A DNA stretch of 64,000 nt. It comes from Candidatus Gallipaludibacter merdavium (GTDB taxonomy: Bacteria; Bacteroidota; Bacteroidia; Bacteroidales; Paludibacteraceae). The stretch spans positions 37,211-101,210 of the forward strand of contig JADIMG010000004.1 of NCBI GenBank assembly GCA_017694875.1, given 5' to 3'. How positions within the stretch are numbered: position 1 is the first letter of the stretch; each line of letters starts with the position of its first letter. The translations under genes and the position numbers were made by a program. The notes beneath the pieces were generated by a model, which made no database searches, was not told the origin of the DNA, and saw only the letters and a list, made by a program, of their open reading frames with translations. Below, piece by piece: positions 43,919 through 51,931 of the stretch.

Positions 43919-44563
43919 CTAGTTCAAATAGAGGTTATGAATCCGTTCGTGACCAATCGTGGTATGAGGTCCATGTCCGCAATACACAACAACATCATCA
44001 GGAAGCACCATCAATCGTTGGTGTATACTTTTGAGTAGCTGCCGAAAATCTCCTCTCAGCACATCCGTCCGCCCAATTCCTCCAGCAAAAAGGGTATCAC
44101 CGGAAAAGAGAACCTTTTCTTCCGGGAAATAGAAACAAAGCCCTCCAGGCGAATGTCCAGGTGTAGCTATAACATGGCAAACTGTTCCACAGAGTGAGAG
44201 AATTTGACCATCCTCCAAATACCCTCCCAATTGTTGGCTTTCCATCTTAAATCTTGACAAGCCAAATAAGGCCACCTGTTCCGCCAATGAATTTACCAAC
44301 GGTTCATCTTCCTTGGATGCCAAAGGCAATACACCATACTTGCTTGCCACAAAATGGTTACCAAACTGATGGTCAAGATGCAGATGCGTATTCAACAAAT
44401 ACGTCACCTTTAAGCCATTGGTTTCTATGAAATTTTCCAGCTGTTGCTGTTCCTTTTCAAACATGCATCCCGCATCAATAATAGCAGCCGCCTTCGTCTG
44501 CTCGTCATAAATGATATATGTATTTTCCTGAAAAGGATTAAATGTCAACACATGTATATTCAT
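43919..44563 (-). CDS. MBL-fold metallo-hydrolase (glyoxalase II-like)
   Basis: A 214-residue protein with the metallo-beta-lactamase metal motif THLHLDHQFG near residue 55, plus GHSPGGLCFYFP near 125, FSGDTLF near 145 and a terminal CGHGPHTTIGHE. It hydrolyses thioesters or similar bonds; relatives resemble glyoxalase II. The start chosen is ATG 44563 (MNIHVLTFNPFQENTY), the normal family opening; a longer frame to 44680 would run through the end of rsmG. It lies 10 nt after rsmG. Confidence 0.9.
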   Translation of the reverse strand: MNIHVLTFNPFQENTYIIYDEQTKAAAIIDAGCMFEKEQQQLENFIETNGLKVTYLLNTHLHLDHQFGNHFVASKYGVLPLASKEDEPLVNSLAEQVALFGLSRFKMESQQLGGYLEDGQILSLCGTVCHVIATPGHSPGGLCFYFPEEKVLFSGDTLFAGGIGRTDVLRGDFRQLLKSIHQRLMVLPDDVVVYCGHGPHTTIGHERIHNLYLN

Positions 44564-44573
44564 CTTCGTATTA

Positions 44574-45215
44574 TTATAAAGGTAAGTAGACTGCTTTCTT
44601 GGTTTTAAAGTATTCCTCTTTGAAATAATCGCTGAGCTGATATTCTGAAGCCAAATGTTTGAATGGTCTGATTTCTTCATTCAGTTCTCCCCCTTTAAGA
44701 CATATCAGTCCATTTGGAAGTGCATTGAACTGTTCCTTGGCCACATTCTTCTTGGTCAGCGACACCAAATCGGCCAAAGGCATTACGGCACGACTCACTA
44801 CAAAATGAAACTTGGCTTTTTCATCCTGTACCCGCAAATGTTTGGCTTCCACATTCTGCAAGCCAATAGCTTCTGCCACTGCCGTTGCCACCTTTATTTT
44901 CTTTCCAATAGAATCAATAAGTGTAAACTGACATTCCGGAAAAAGTATAGCTAAAGGAATGCCTGGAAATCCGCCTCCCGTGCCAACATCCAGCAAGGCT
45001 GTTCCCGGTTTGAACTGCAACACTTTGGCAATCCCCAAAGAATGAAGGACATGATGTTCATAAAGATTTTCTATATCTTTACGAGAAATGACATTGATTT
45101 TGGAATTCCAATCGAAATACAAATCATAAAGTGCAGCCAATTGTTGCTGCTGGATTTCCGTAAGCTTCGGGAAATATTTAAGTATCTTTTCCATCAAGTA
45201 TAAATTATCATCCAT
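44574..45215 (-). CDS. rsmG: 16S rRNA (guanine527-N7)-methyltransferase
   Basis: A 213-residue class I methyltransferase with LLDVGTGGGFPGIPLAILFP (SAM site) near residue 75 and VVSRAVMPLADL near 135, both characteristic of RsmG (GidB). It methylates G527 of 16S rRNA. Normal length. It sits 26 nt after the purF-like gene and 10 nt before the MBL gene in a four-gene operon. Confidence 0.95.
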   Translation of the reverse strand: MDDNLYLMEKILKYFPKLTEIQQQQLAALYDLYFDWNSKINVISRKDIENLYEHHVLHSLGIAKVLQFKPGTALLDVGTGGGFPGIPLAILFPECQFTLIDSIGKKIKVATAVAEAIGLQNVEAKHLRVQDEKAKFHFVVSRAVMPLADLVSLTKKNVAKEQFNALPNGLICLKGGELNEEIRPFKHLASEYQLSDYFKEEYFKTKKAVYLPL

Positions 45216-45241
45216 AAAAATAACTCCGCTCGTTTTTTTAA

Positions 45242-46648
45242 CTAGAAACGACTGGATCCATCAAAACAGTGTGTGCAAATTTTACATTTGGGAAGTCCTA
45301 TAGCTTCCGCCAATGTCTCCACTGTATTGAATTTCAACGTAGTAAGTCCGAATCGTTCACGAATCACCTCAATCATTCTCTTGTATTCCGGCGAATCGGT
45401 AGTAGCATATTTCTCCAGATTTTTGTTTTCATCACCCTCCAATTCTTTAATGACGCGGCGCGTTATCAATTCCAGCACCCCCTTGGAAGATGTGAAACCG
45501 ATAAAAGGACAACTATAGATGAGCGGTGGGCAGGCAATACGCATGTGCACTTCTTTCGCACCATAATCATACAGGATTTTTACATTGTCGCGCAATTGCG
45601 TTCCCCTTACAATGGAATCATCACAGAACAAGAGACGCTTATCCTGCAACATCGAACGGTTGGGTACCAACTTCATTTTCGCCACCAAAGAGCGCATCGA
45701 TTGGTTGACCGGCGTAAAACTGCGCGGCCATGTAGGAGTATATTTGGAAATGGCACGATGATAGGGGACGCCCTTTCCTTCTGCATACCCTAAAGCCATT
45801 CCCACACCGGAATCAGGTATACCACACGCACAATCCACTATAGAATCATCTTTTTGCCCCATTTTCAACCCACAAGTGAAGCGTACTTCCTCCACATTAC
45901 GCCCTTCATAACATGATGTGGGAAAACCATAATAGACCCAAAGAAACGAACAAATTTGCATTTCTTCATTAGGCTTACGCAATTGTTCGATTCCTTCTGC
46001 CGTAATACGCAGAATCTCACCAGGACCAATATAGCGTTCAATCTCAAAATCCAAATTAGGAAAGGCCGTCGTTTCGCTGGCAACGGCATAGGCACATTCT
46101 TTTTTACCTACAACTATAGGCGTTCGTCCCAACTTATCGCGTGCAGCAATAATTTCATGCTCCGTCAAAATGAGCATCGAACATGAACCCTTAATTTTAT
46201 TGTAGACATTCTCTATGCCATCCACAAAGGTTTTGCCTTGAATAATCAACAAGGCTACCAATTCCGTTTGATTGATACCACCCGAGCTAAGTTCACCAAA
46301 ATGCATATTTGCTTCAAGCAAATCGGCTTCCAATTCGTCTATATTGACAATCTTGGCCACTGTGACAATAGCAAATTTTCCCAAATGTGAGTGAATGATA
46401 ATCGGTTGAGGGTCTGTATCGCTGATAACACCTATACCGGAATTACCAACAAACTTATCCAATTCGTGTTCAAACTTTGTACGAAAATACGTGTTATCCA
46501 AATTATGAATTGACCTTGCGAACCCATTTTCCGGGTCATAAGTAACCATACCTCCGCGGCGGGTCCCCAAGTGCGATTGATAGTCTGTTCCGTAAAACAA
46601 ATCAGCTTTGCAAGCCTTTTTAGAAATAGTTCCAAAAAATCCTCCCAT
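45242..46648 (-). CDS. Amidophosphoribosyltransferase-like protein lacking the catalytic Cys
   Basis: A 468-residue PurF-family protein: N-terminal class II glutaminase-like domain (MGGFFGTISKKA, LGTRRGGM), then a PRTase domain with LLFCDDSIVRGTQLRDNVKI near residue 340, the PRPP loop of PurF. The start at 46648 is set by the -7 box TATCTTTG just upstream and matches the family start. Residue 2 is Gly where PurF has the nucleophile Cys, so glutamine hydrolysis by the usual route is not possible; ammonia use or a regulatory role is likely. The C-terminus has CKICTHC, which may ligate an Fe-S cluster. Similar paralogues are known in Bacteroidota alongside a canonical PurF. Confidence 0.85.
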   Translation of the reverse strand: MGGFFGTISKKACKADLFYGTDYQSHLGTRRGGMVTYDPENGFARSIHNLDNTYFRTKFEHELDKFVGNSGIGVISDTDPQPIIIHSHLGKFAIVTVAKIVNIDELEADLLEANMHFGELSSGGINQTELVALLIIQGKTFVDGIENVYNKIKGSCSMLILTEHEIIAARDKLGRTPIVVGKKECAYAVASETTAFPNLDFEIERYIGPGEILRITAEGIEQLRKPNEEMQICSFLWVYYGFPTSCYEGRNVEEVRFTCGLKMGQKDDSIVDCACGIPDSGVGMALGYAEGKGVPYHRAISKYTPTWPRSFTPVNQSMRSLVAKMKLVPNRSMLQDKRLLFCDDSIVRGTQLRDNVKILYDYGAKEVHMRIACPPLIYSCPFIGFTSSKGVLELITRRVIKELEGDENKNLEKYATTDSPEYKRMIEVIRERFGLTTLKFNTVETLAEAIGLPKCKICTHCFDGSSRF

Positions 46649-46673
46649 ACCAGCGAGTTTAATTATTTGCTTG

Positions 46674-46681
46674 CAAAGATA
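46674..46681 (-). promoter_or_regulatory. -7 box of the purF-like operon
   Basis: TATCTTTG on the minus strand, 25 nt before the start codon at 46648; it excludes a longer upstream start at 46723. Confidence 0.65.
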
Positions 46682-46773
46682 ATACATGACGAGCGCAGAA
46701 GCAAATGAAAACTCCGTTTTCAATTTTGATTAAGCCCAACCGCAGCTTAACAAACCTATTACATCCCCTTGCC

Positions 46774-48129
46774 CTATTTGACAAACCCCTTTGTAGTCCA
46801 TTTCTTACTATTCCAACGTCTAATGAACAATGCTGCACGGATATTCTCATCCAACAGAAAAGCAAACCACATACCAACAAGTCCCCATCCCATGGTAATA
46901 CCAAACAGATAGCTGCAAGCCACAGATACGCCCCACATCACAATAATACCCACCGTTATCGGATAATAGATATCCCCTGCTGAACGCAATGCATTGACAG
47001 CAAAAATATTGACGGCACGCCCAAACTCCAACACAACATCAATCCAAAGAATAACCACTCCCATTTGAATGATAGTTGGATTATGGGTAAGCAAGGAGAA
47101 AGTCCATTTACCGGACAAAGCAAACAGAATGGACAAAGCAATGGAAATGGTCACAGACCAACGCAACACCATTTTTCCCAACACATATGCTGCATTCGGC
47201 TTTTTGTCGCCCATCAAATGACCTATCGTTATAGCTCCACCCTGAGCCACTGCGACAGAAAATAAATAGACAAACATGATAATGTTGACACAATAGGTTC
47301 TGGCCGCCAACGCATCATTCCCTAGCATATTAATAAAATAGGTAATAACCACCTGCGACAAGCTATAGGAAATCTGTTCTCCCGCCGAAGGCAATCCAAT
47401 TTTAAGCAGATTACGCAATTCCACAAAAGGGAAAGGTCGGAATAACCGACGGGGAAAAGAAGGAATATGTTTCTTGAACAACAGAACAAACAATACCAAC
47501 ATGGCCACCGTACGGCTGGCTGCTGTAGAAATAGCAGCTCCCTCTACTCCCAAAGCTGGGGCTCCAAACTTTCCGAATATGAGCGTATAATTACCTATAA
47601 TATTAAGCACATTCACCACCAACGTCACCATCATGGGATAGACAGCTTTATCGGCACTACGGAGTGAGGCTGAAATAGCCATGGAAATAGCTTGAACAAC
47701 AGCAAAAGCCCCCACTATACGCATATATATTACTCCTTCCGGCATAAGTTCCGGGCGCAAACCCATAAGCGTAAGCAATTGTTCCGCCCCAAAATAAAGA
47801 GCGGTACTTACAGTCAACCCAAACACTAAGTTGAGCAATATAGAGACACCAACCACTTGTGTTACCTTATCATGCAGTTTGGCACCTATGTATTGCGAAC
47901 AAAGAATGGAAGTTCCTACAGCAGTCACTTCAAAAACCAGAAATACCAGATTGATAAGCTGATTGACCATACCCACCGCAGCCACACTATTGTCTGAATG
48001 CTGGCTAAGCATAATGGTGTCTACCGCACCGAGGGTCATGACGAGCAAGGTCTCCATGAATATAGGCCCTGCCAATTTGGCCAGCTGGCGCTGCAATCCA
48101 TGGGGATGGATGTGACGATAAATTTTCAT
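46774..48129 (-). CDS. MATE family efflux transporter
   Basis: A 451-residue protein with about twelve hydrophobic segments in two MatE halves (about 15-175 and 240-400). Family signatures include GPIFMETLLVMTLGAVDTIM in the first helix and the matching GLPSAGEQISYSLSQVVITY at the start of the second half. It would export cationic drugs or metabolites using a Na+ or H+ gradient. Single gene, with -7 box TACTTTTG at 48168-48175 on the minus strand. Confidence 0.92.
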   Translation of the reverse strand: MKIYRHIHPHGLQRQLAKLAGPIFMETLLVMTLGAVDTIMLSQHSDNSVAAVGMVNQLINLVFLVFEVTAVGTSILCSQYIGAKLHDKVTQVVGVSILLNLVFGLTVSTALYFGAEQLLTLMGLRPELMPEGVIYMRIVGAFAVVQAISMAISASLRSADKAVYPMMVTLVVNVLNIIGNYTLIFGKFGAPALGVEGAAISTAASRTVAMLVLFVLLFKKHIPSFPRRLFRPFPFVELRNLLKIGLPSAGEQISYSLSQVVITYFINMLGNDALAARTYCVNIIMFVYLFSVAVAQGGAITIGHLMGDKKPNAAYVLGKMVLRWSVTISIALSILFALSGKWTFSLLTHNPTIIQMGVVILWIDVVLEFGRAVNIFAVNALRSAGDIYYPITVGIIVMWGVSVACSYLFGITMGWGLVGMWFAFLLDENIRAALFIRRWNSKKWTTKGFVK

Positions 48130-48167
48130 ACCTAACTAATACCTTATAGTGCTTTCAAAAAAGCGCG

Positions 48168-48175
48168 CAAAAGTA
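48168..48175 (-). promoter_or_regulatory. -7 box of the MATE gene
   Basis: TACTTTTG on the minus strand, 38 nt before the start codon. Confidence 0.6.
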
Positions 48176-48257
48176 CAAAAGTATGCAGAAACAGACAAGA
48201 CAGGTAATTCCCTATTATCCTCCAAATTACAAACCTTTAATAATTGCAGCCGAATTA

Positions 48258-48824
48258 TCAGTTCTTTTCAAGACTAATTTTCTCGTATTTGTATCTCCGC
48301 CGTTTCAACTCAACAGCGACACCTATACGGAAAATCACCTTAATACTACGAGCATACACATGAAACGCCAATACACTTTGCGGCTCAATCTGCTCATGCC
48401 GAATCAAGTCCAAAGTGAGATGCGCACACGAACGCATCAAGTCTTCCAATGAGGAGGCTTCCATTCCTCCTTCCGGCAATTTCAATACTTTATAAAGCAC
48501 ATATTCATCCAGCAAATCAAATCCCTGCTTGTTTCTCAAGTACAGATACAGATTAGGATTACGGGAATAGCGTTGCCAATCTTCATCCCAATAAGCAGCC
48601 AATGCCATACCCACATAACCAGCCCACGCCAGCGCCACACTAGGATATTCCGCAATTTGAGGTACCGCATCTGACACATAATCGGGTGCAATCTGATGCC
48701 ATTTTTCATCCAGGTCATCGGAATGAAGTAACTGTCCATCCAGATAGCGACGCCTGGTTACTTCACGCAACAACAGTTCCGTCAACTGACGCTCATAACG
48801 GTTAAGGTATTCGATATTTTCCAT
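48258..48824 (-). CDS. Unrecognised 188-residue protein
   Basis: A soluble, largely helical protein with no signal peptide. It has an aromatic-rich middle (VALAWAGYVGMALAAYWDED near 62-82) and a basic C-terminus (VELKRRRYKYEKISLEKN). I recognise no family. It reads in the same direction as the MATE gene but is separated from it by 128 nt containing the MATE promoter, so it is a separate unit. Confidence 0.65.
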   Translation of the reverse strand: MENIEYLNRYERQLTELLLREVTRRRYLDGQLLHSDDLDEKWHQIAPDYVSDAVPQIAEYPSVALAWAGYVGMALAAYWDEDWQRYSRNPNLYLYLRNKQGFDLLDEYVLYKVLKLPEGGMEASSLEDLMRSCAHLTLDLIRHEQIEPQSVLAFHVYARSIKVIFRIGVAVELKRRRYKYEKISLEKN

Positions 48825-49004
48825 TATTGATATGATTTGCTGTGCAAATGCAGGTGTTTTTGGGGAAAGAGGGAAAGATTGTTTATAGTTAGAGTTTCAC
48901 AATGTAACATGCCATCGGACTCAACGACAAAATGATGGACATCAAATCAATTCAAACAAAAAGCAACATTATTATCTCTACAGAACAAAACGACTACAAA
49001 ACAT

Positions 49005-49367
49005 CTATTTATCCAAAAGTTCAATATCATCCTTATCAAAAATCATCCGTAAAATCTTTTTTTTCATATCTGATTTAAGTTCTATTGTCAGAACAGCCTT
49101 TATCTCATTATTATCAACCACACTACTTCGTTTCTCAAATTTTTCAGGATAAGTAAATATGTCAATTATATCCATATTTAAACTTGTTGCAATATTTGAA
49201 ATCTGCCATAAGCTAATCTGAACAGTCCCGTTCATTATCTTGCTGAATTGGGAAGGTTCTACACCTGCATACTCGGCCATAACACTTTGAGTTATACCTT
49301 TGTCATTCATTATTTTACGCAGGTTCAAGACGACTGGATGTGCACCTAAATTTTTCTTGCTTTTCAT
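49005..49367 (-). CDS. XRE-family helix-turn-helix regulator
   Basis: A 120-residue protein (start MKSKKN at 49367; an upstream in-frame ATG at 49385 is possible). The HTH covers about residues 14-70: VLNLRKIMNDKGITQSVMAE, EPSQFSKIMNGTVQIS, and NIATSLNMDIIDIFTYPE, the normal Cro/C1 layout. The remainder is a short unknown tail. It is divergent from the peptide cluster that starts at 49745 and is the only regulator near it, so it may control that cluster. Confidence 0.82.
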   Translation of the reverse strand: MKSKKNLGAHPVVLNLRKIMNDKGITQSVMAEYAGVEPSQFSKIMNGTVQISLWQISNIATSLNMDIIDIFTYPEKFEKRSSVVDNNEIKAVLTIELKSDMKKKILRMIFDKDDIELLDK

Positions 49368-49573
49368 ATCTACAATATACAACATTTTCCATCAACAAGA
49401 AGTGCACAACATTAATATTAATATCAAATTATTACATTAAATATTTCATGGTATGAAATTTTCTTCGTACATTTGCCGCGTAAACATTTACAAAATGCTA
49501 CATAAATGAATATAATGAAATAAACTGGTATATTTCCAAGAGATGACGGCGGATATACTACTGATTTTTTGGT

Positions 49574-49605
49574 TTGTGTCCAGCTAGGAATTGTTGTTAA
49601 ATTTG
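49574..49605 (+). promoter_or_regulatory. Possible promoter of the peptide cluster
   Basis: TTG at 49574-49576, 21-nt spacer, TAAATTTG at 49598-49605. The implied leader is about 130 nt and holds the hairpin at 49683-49700. Confidence 0.5.
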
Positions 49606-49682
49606 GATTCAAAACAATCATAATATCAGAGGGTCCATATTCAATGCTATACACAAGCATATAAAGGTAACATTAAAAAAAA

Positions 49683-49700
49683 GATGGGACATACCCCATC
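49683..49700 (+). promoter_or_regulatory. Leader hairpin before the peptide cluster
   Basis: GATGGG and CCCATC form a 6-bp stem with loop ACATAC, 45 nt before the first gene. No other structure was found in the gap 49386-49744. Confidence 0.35.
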
Positions 49701-49744
49701 CTTCAAGTACTACATATTAACTAACTAATTAATTTAAAAAGATT

Positions 49745-49978
49745 ATGGAATACAAAGTTCTTCCTTTTAACGCAAACTTAGAGCAAAAAGATGCCTCGCA
49801 AGTTGCCGTAAATCAATTACAATCATTAATCAACAAAGAACTCGCCAACGGATTCGAATTCGTATGTTTAGACAGCATTGAAACAAGTGTTGCTCCGACA
49901 AGCGGTTGCCTTGGCATTGGAGCCAAACCAGGTTACAATACTACTGTATCTGTTGCCATATTCAAAAAAAGCAATTGA
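49745..49978 (+). CDS. Small DUF4177-like protein
   Basis: A 77-residue protein. The opening MEYKVLPF, the helix ending LINKELANGFEFVCLDSIE and the closing VSVAIFKK follow the plan of DUF4177 proteins (a small alpha/beta fold of unknown function). It contains two Cys and a Gly-rich stretch SGCLGIGAKPGY. First gene of the presumed cluster, 4 nt before the YidD-like gene. It is not an obvious peptide precursor because it looks folded. Confidence 0.6.
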   Translation: MEYKVLPFNANLEQKDASQVAVNQLQSLINKELANGFEFVCLDSIETSVAPTSGCLGIGAKPGYNTTVSVAIFKKSN

Positions 49979-49982
49979 TACA

Positions 49983-50369
49983 ATGAAATACCTTCTTCTC
50001 TTTATGATACGCCTGTATTGGCTAATCCCTGCATCTAAACGCAAAAAATGCATCTTTAAAGAAAGCTGCTCTAATTACGTTTGGCGTATTACTAAAGAGA
50101 AGGGGTTGATTGCTGGTATAAAGGCTTTTCTGTTCAGAAACAAACATTGTTGTCCTGGCTTTGCCATATATAGATACCAAGGACATTATGAAATTAAGAC
50201 AATAAATGGATTGATTATAAAAGAAGAAGACATTGACAAACGACTTCTAAATGCAGACAATCCGTCTTTGATTGATTTTGATGGCCCAAATATATTTCAA
50301 TCCGCAATAAGATTACAATCAGAACAAAGAAGTCCAACAAGTACAGAGTTTAAACATCAAACAAAATAA
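49983..50369 (+). CDS. YidD-like protein
   Basis: A 128-residue protein starting MKYLLLFMIRLYWLIPASKR with one hydrophobic N-terminal helix, then CIFKESCSNYVWRITKEKG and GIKAFLFRNKHCCPGF, which match the three-Cys YidD domain (a membrane-protein insertion factor associated with YidC). The usual neighbours rpmH, rnpA and yidC are absent, so this is a stray copy. It is followed by about 50 residues not found in YidD. ATG 49983 is chosen because the longer frame to 49878 runs across the preceding gene. Confidence 0.7.
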   Translation: MKYLLLFMIRLYWLIPASKRKKCIFKESCSNYVWRITKEKGLIAGIKAFLFRNKHCCPGFAIYRYQGHYEIKTINGLIIKEEDIDKRLLNADNPSLIDFDGPNIFQSAIRLQSEQRSPTSTEFKHQTK

Positions 50370-50382
50370 ACAACAAGAACAT

Positions 50383-50748
50383 ATGAATGTTTTTATTAGC
50401 ATCGTTATAGGAGTCATCATCCTATGCATTTTATGGGCATTAGGCATCGTGCAAGAATTTCTTTTCATGGTCTTTTTTCCATCTGTCATAGGCTTGATTA
50501 GTGGTCTGATTGGATTATTTTGGGGCAATTTCAATGGAGGATGGGATGTCGGCGTAATAATAGGAGTCATTCTATACGTCATTTATTGTATTACACGTAT
50601 CATCGATCCAGAAACACCCATAACAATAACAGGATACAGCGACAACACAATCACAAAAGAAGAAGACGACACAAATGGTCGTGCTCGTGGAATTGCTGGC
50701 ATAGTTGTATTTATAGCTGCTACAATATATTATCTCGTACAAAACTAA
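50383..50748 (+). CDS. Small membrane protein, unrecognised
   Basis: A 121-residue protein with three or four hydrophobic segments (2-20, 24-46, 52-72 and 102-118), and a short polar loop SGYSDNTITKEEDDTNGRARG-like region near 82-102. No family recognised. It lies between the YidD-like gene and the first radical SAM gene with short gaps, so it may be a transport or immunity component of the peptide cluster, by position only. Confidence 0.6.
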   Translation: MNVFISIVIGVIILCILWALGIVQEFLFMVFFPSVIGLISGLIGLFWGNFNGGWDVGVIIGVILYVIYCITRIIDPETPITITGYSDNTITKEEDDTNGRARGIAGIVVFIAATIYYLVQN

Positions 50749-50778
50749 GTCACTGCACTGCTATCTCCTCAAAAAACC

Positions 50779-51648
50779 ATGGAAAGAACAGAAGATAACA
50801 TAGCAACTATAGTAGATTGGATTTTAACAGAAAAATGCAATCTTAATTGCTATTACTGTCTTCAAAATGCAGATACAAGAACCGCAAAGCTTAAGCCCAT
50901 AAACTGTGGTTTTGCAATAAAAGCAAAGTCACCAATGCTATTTCATATGACCGGTGGAGAACCTTTTCTTGTTCCCAATCTAATAGATTTGGTTAATGAA
51001 TTGCAATCAATGGGTCATTACGTTAGCATGAATACAAATCTCACACATCCGACAACAAACTTTTCTCAAAATATAAATAAGGAAAATTTTCTTTTCATCA
51101 ACGCAAGTTACCACTATGTATACAGAAAAGAGCTGATCAATCCATTCATCAAAAATTATATGAATTTACGGAAAGCAGGTATATTCACTTATACAACAAT
51201 AGTGATGCTTCCAAATTTAATAGATGAATTATTCTCAGTAGCTGACAAACTTATATCACATGGTGTATGCGTGTTACCCAAACTAATGAGAGGTCGCGAT
51301 AATGGCAAAGAATATCCTCAAGATTACGATTTCAAGCAATTAGAAAGAATGTCAACATTAACCGAAAAGTCCAAATCCGGCCTCACCAATGAAGAAAAAG
51401 TCCAATTAGAGCGAGCGTTTCTATACAACATAAGCATTGATGATTGGAGAATGGGAACACATAGTATCGGGACACGTTGTTTTGATGGGAAACGCTATAT
51501 CCGCATTACAGAGACCGGTGATGTTGTGTTTTGTAATGGAATATCGATGGGAAATGTGTATGAAAAAAATTTCCAATTCCAATTTTGCAACACGAAAAAG
51601 GCATGTCCATATAGAACAGACAATTATTTATGCAAAAAAAATTTTTAA
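50779..51648 (+). CDS. Radical SAM enzyme 1 of the peptide cluster
   Basis: A 289-residue radical SAM protein with the Fe-S motif CNLNCYYC (Cys20, Cys24, Cys27) and HMTGGEPFL as the GGE SAM-binding motif. The C-terminal part has FCNG, a CPYRTDNYLC-like cluster and other cysteines (residues about 225-289) that could bind an auxiliary Fe-S cluster (twitch-like). It would generate a 5'-deoxyadenosyl radical. It opens the run of five radical SAM genes and is followed by a 93-residue protein one base later. Confidence 0.85.
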   Translation: MERTEDNIATIVDWILTEKCNLNCYYCLQNADTRTAKLKPINCGFAIKAKSPMLFHMTGGEPFLVPNLIDLVNELQSMGHYVSMNTNLTHPTTNFSQNINKENFLFINASYHYVYRKELINPFIKNYMNLRKAGIFTYTTIVMLPNLIDELFSVADKLISHGVCVLPKLMRGRDNGKEYPQDYDFKQLERMSTLTEKSKSGLTNEEKVQLERAFLYNISIDDWRMGTHSIGTRCFDGKRYIRITETGDVVFCNGISMGNVYEKNFQFQFCNTKKACPYRTDNYLCKKNF

Positions 51649-51649
51649 T

Positions 51650-51931
51650 ATGAAACTCATCAACTTTCACTACAATACAAAAAACAATATAAACAAATAT
51701 TATCTAGCTCAACATGTAGAGTGGCAGTATATGGGAAATGATTTGGTGTTGTACAACACCTTGTTTGATTCCGTAGTCATCGCAAAACCCAAAAGCATTG
51801 AAAGCGGAATCATGTTTGTCAAGGCTCTGGAAGATGGCTGTGATGACATTATTTCCCTAATAAAAAACTCTTTCATCCAATCGCCAAAAGCCGTTTATTC
51901 GTTGTTAGTAAATAAAAAGATAATAGAATGA
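51650..51931 (+). CDS. Small protein, possible peptide recognition element
   Basis: A 93-residue protein starting MKLINFHYNTKNNINKYYLA. The second half (LYNTLFDSVVIAKPKSIESG, FVKALEDGCDDIISLIKNSF, VYSLLVNKKIIE) has the strand-helix-helix plan and length of PqqD-like RiPP recognition elements, but without a database search this remains a guess. It starts one base after radical SAM 1 and overlaps radical SAM 2 by 4 bp (ATGA). Such small proteins usually bring the precursor leader to the modifying enzymes. Confidence 0.6.
   Translation: MKLINFHYNTKNNINKYYLAQHVEWQYMGNDLVLYNTLFDSVVIAKPKSIESGIMFVKALEDGCDDIISLIKNSFIQSPKAVYSLLVNKKIIE

Noticed and set aside
44564..44680. Longer N-terminus for the MBL hydrolase
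   Set aside because: The extra 39 residues run through the rsmG coding region and are unlike the family; ATG 44563 gives the normal opening.
49424..49660. 78-residue minus-strand open frame between the XRE regulator and the peptide cluster
   Set aside because: No promoter in the right orientation, no family resemblance, and it spans the putative cluster promoter.
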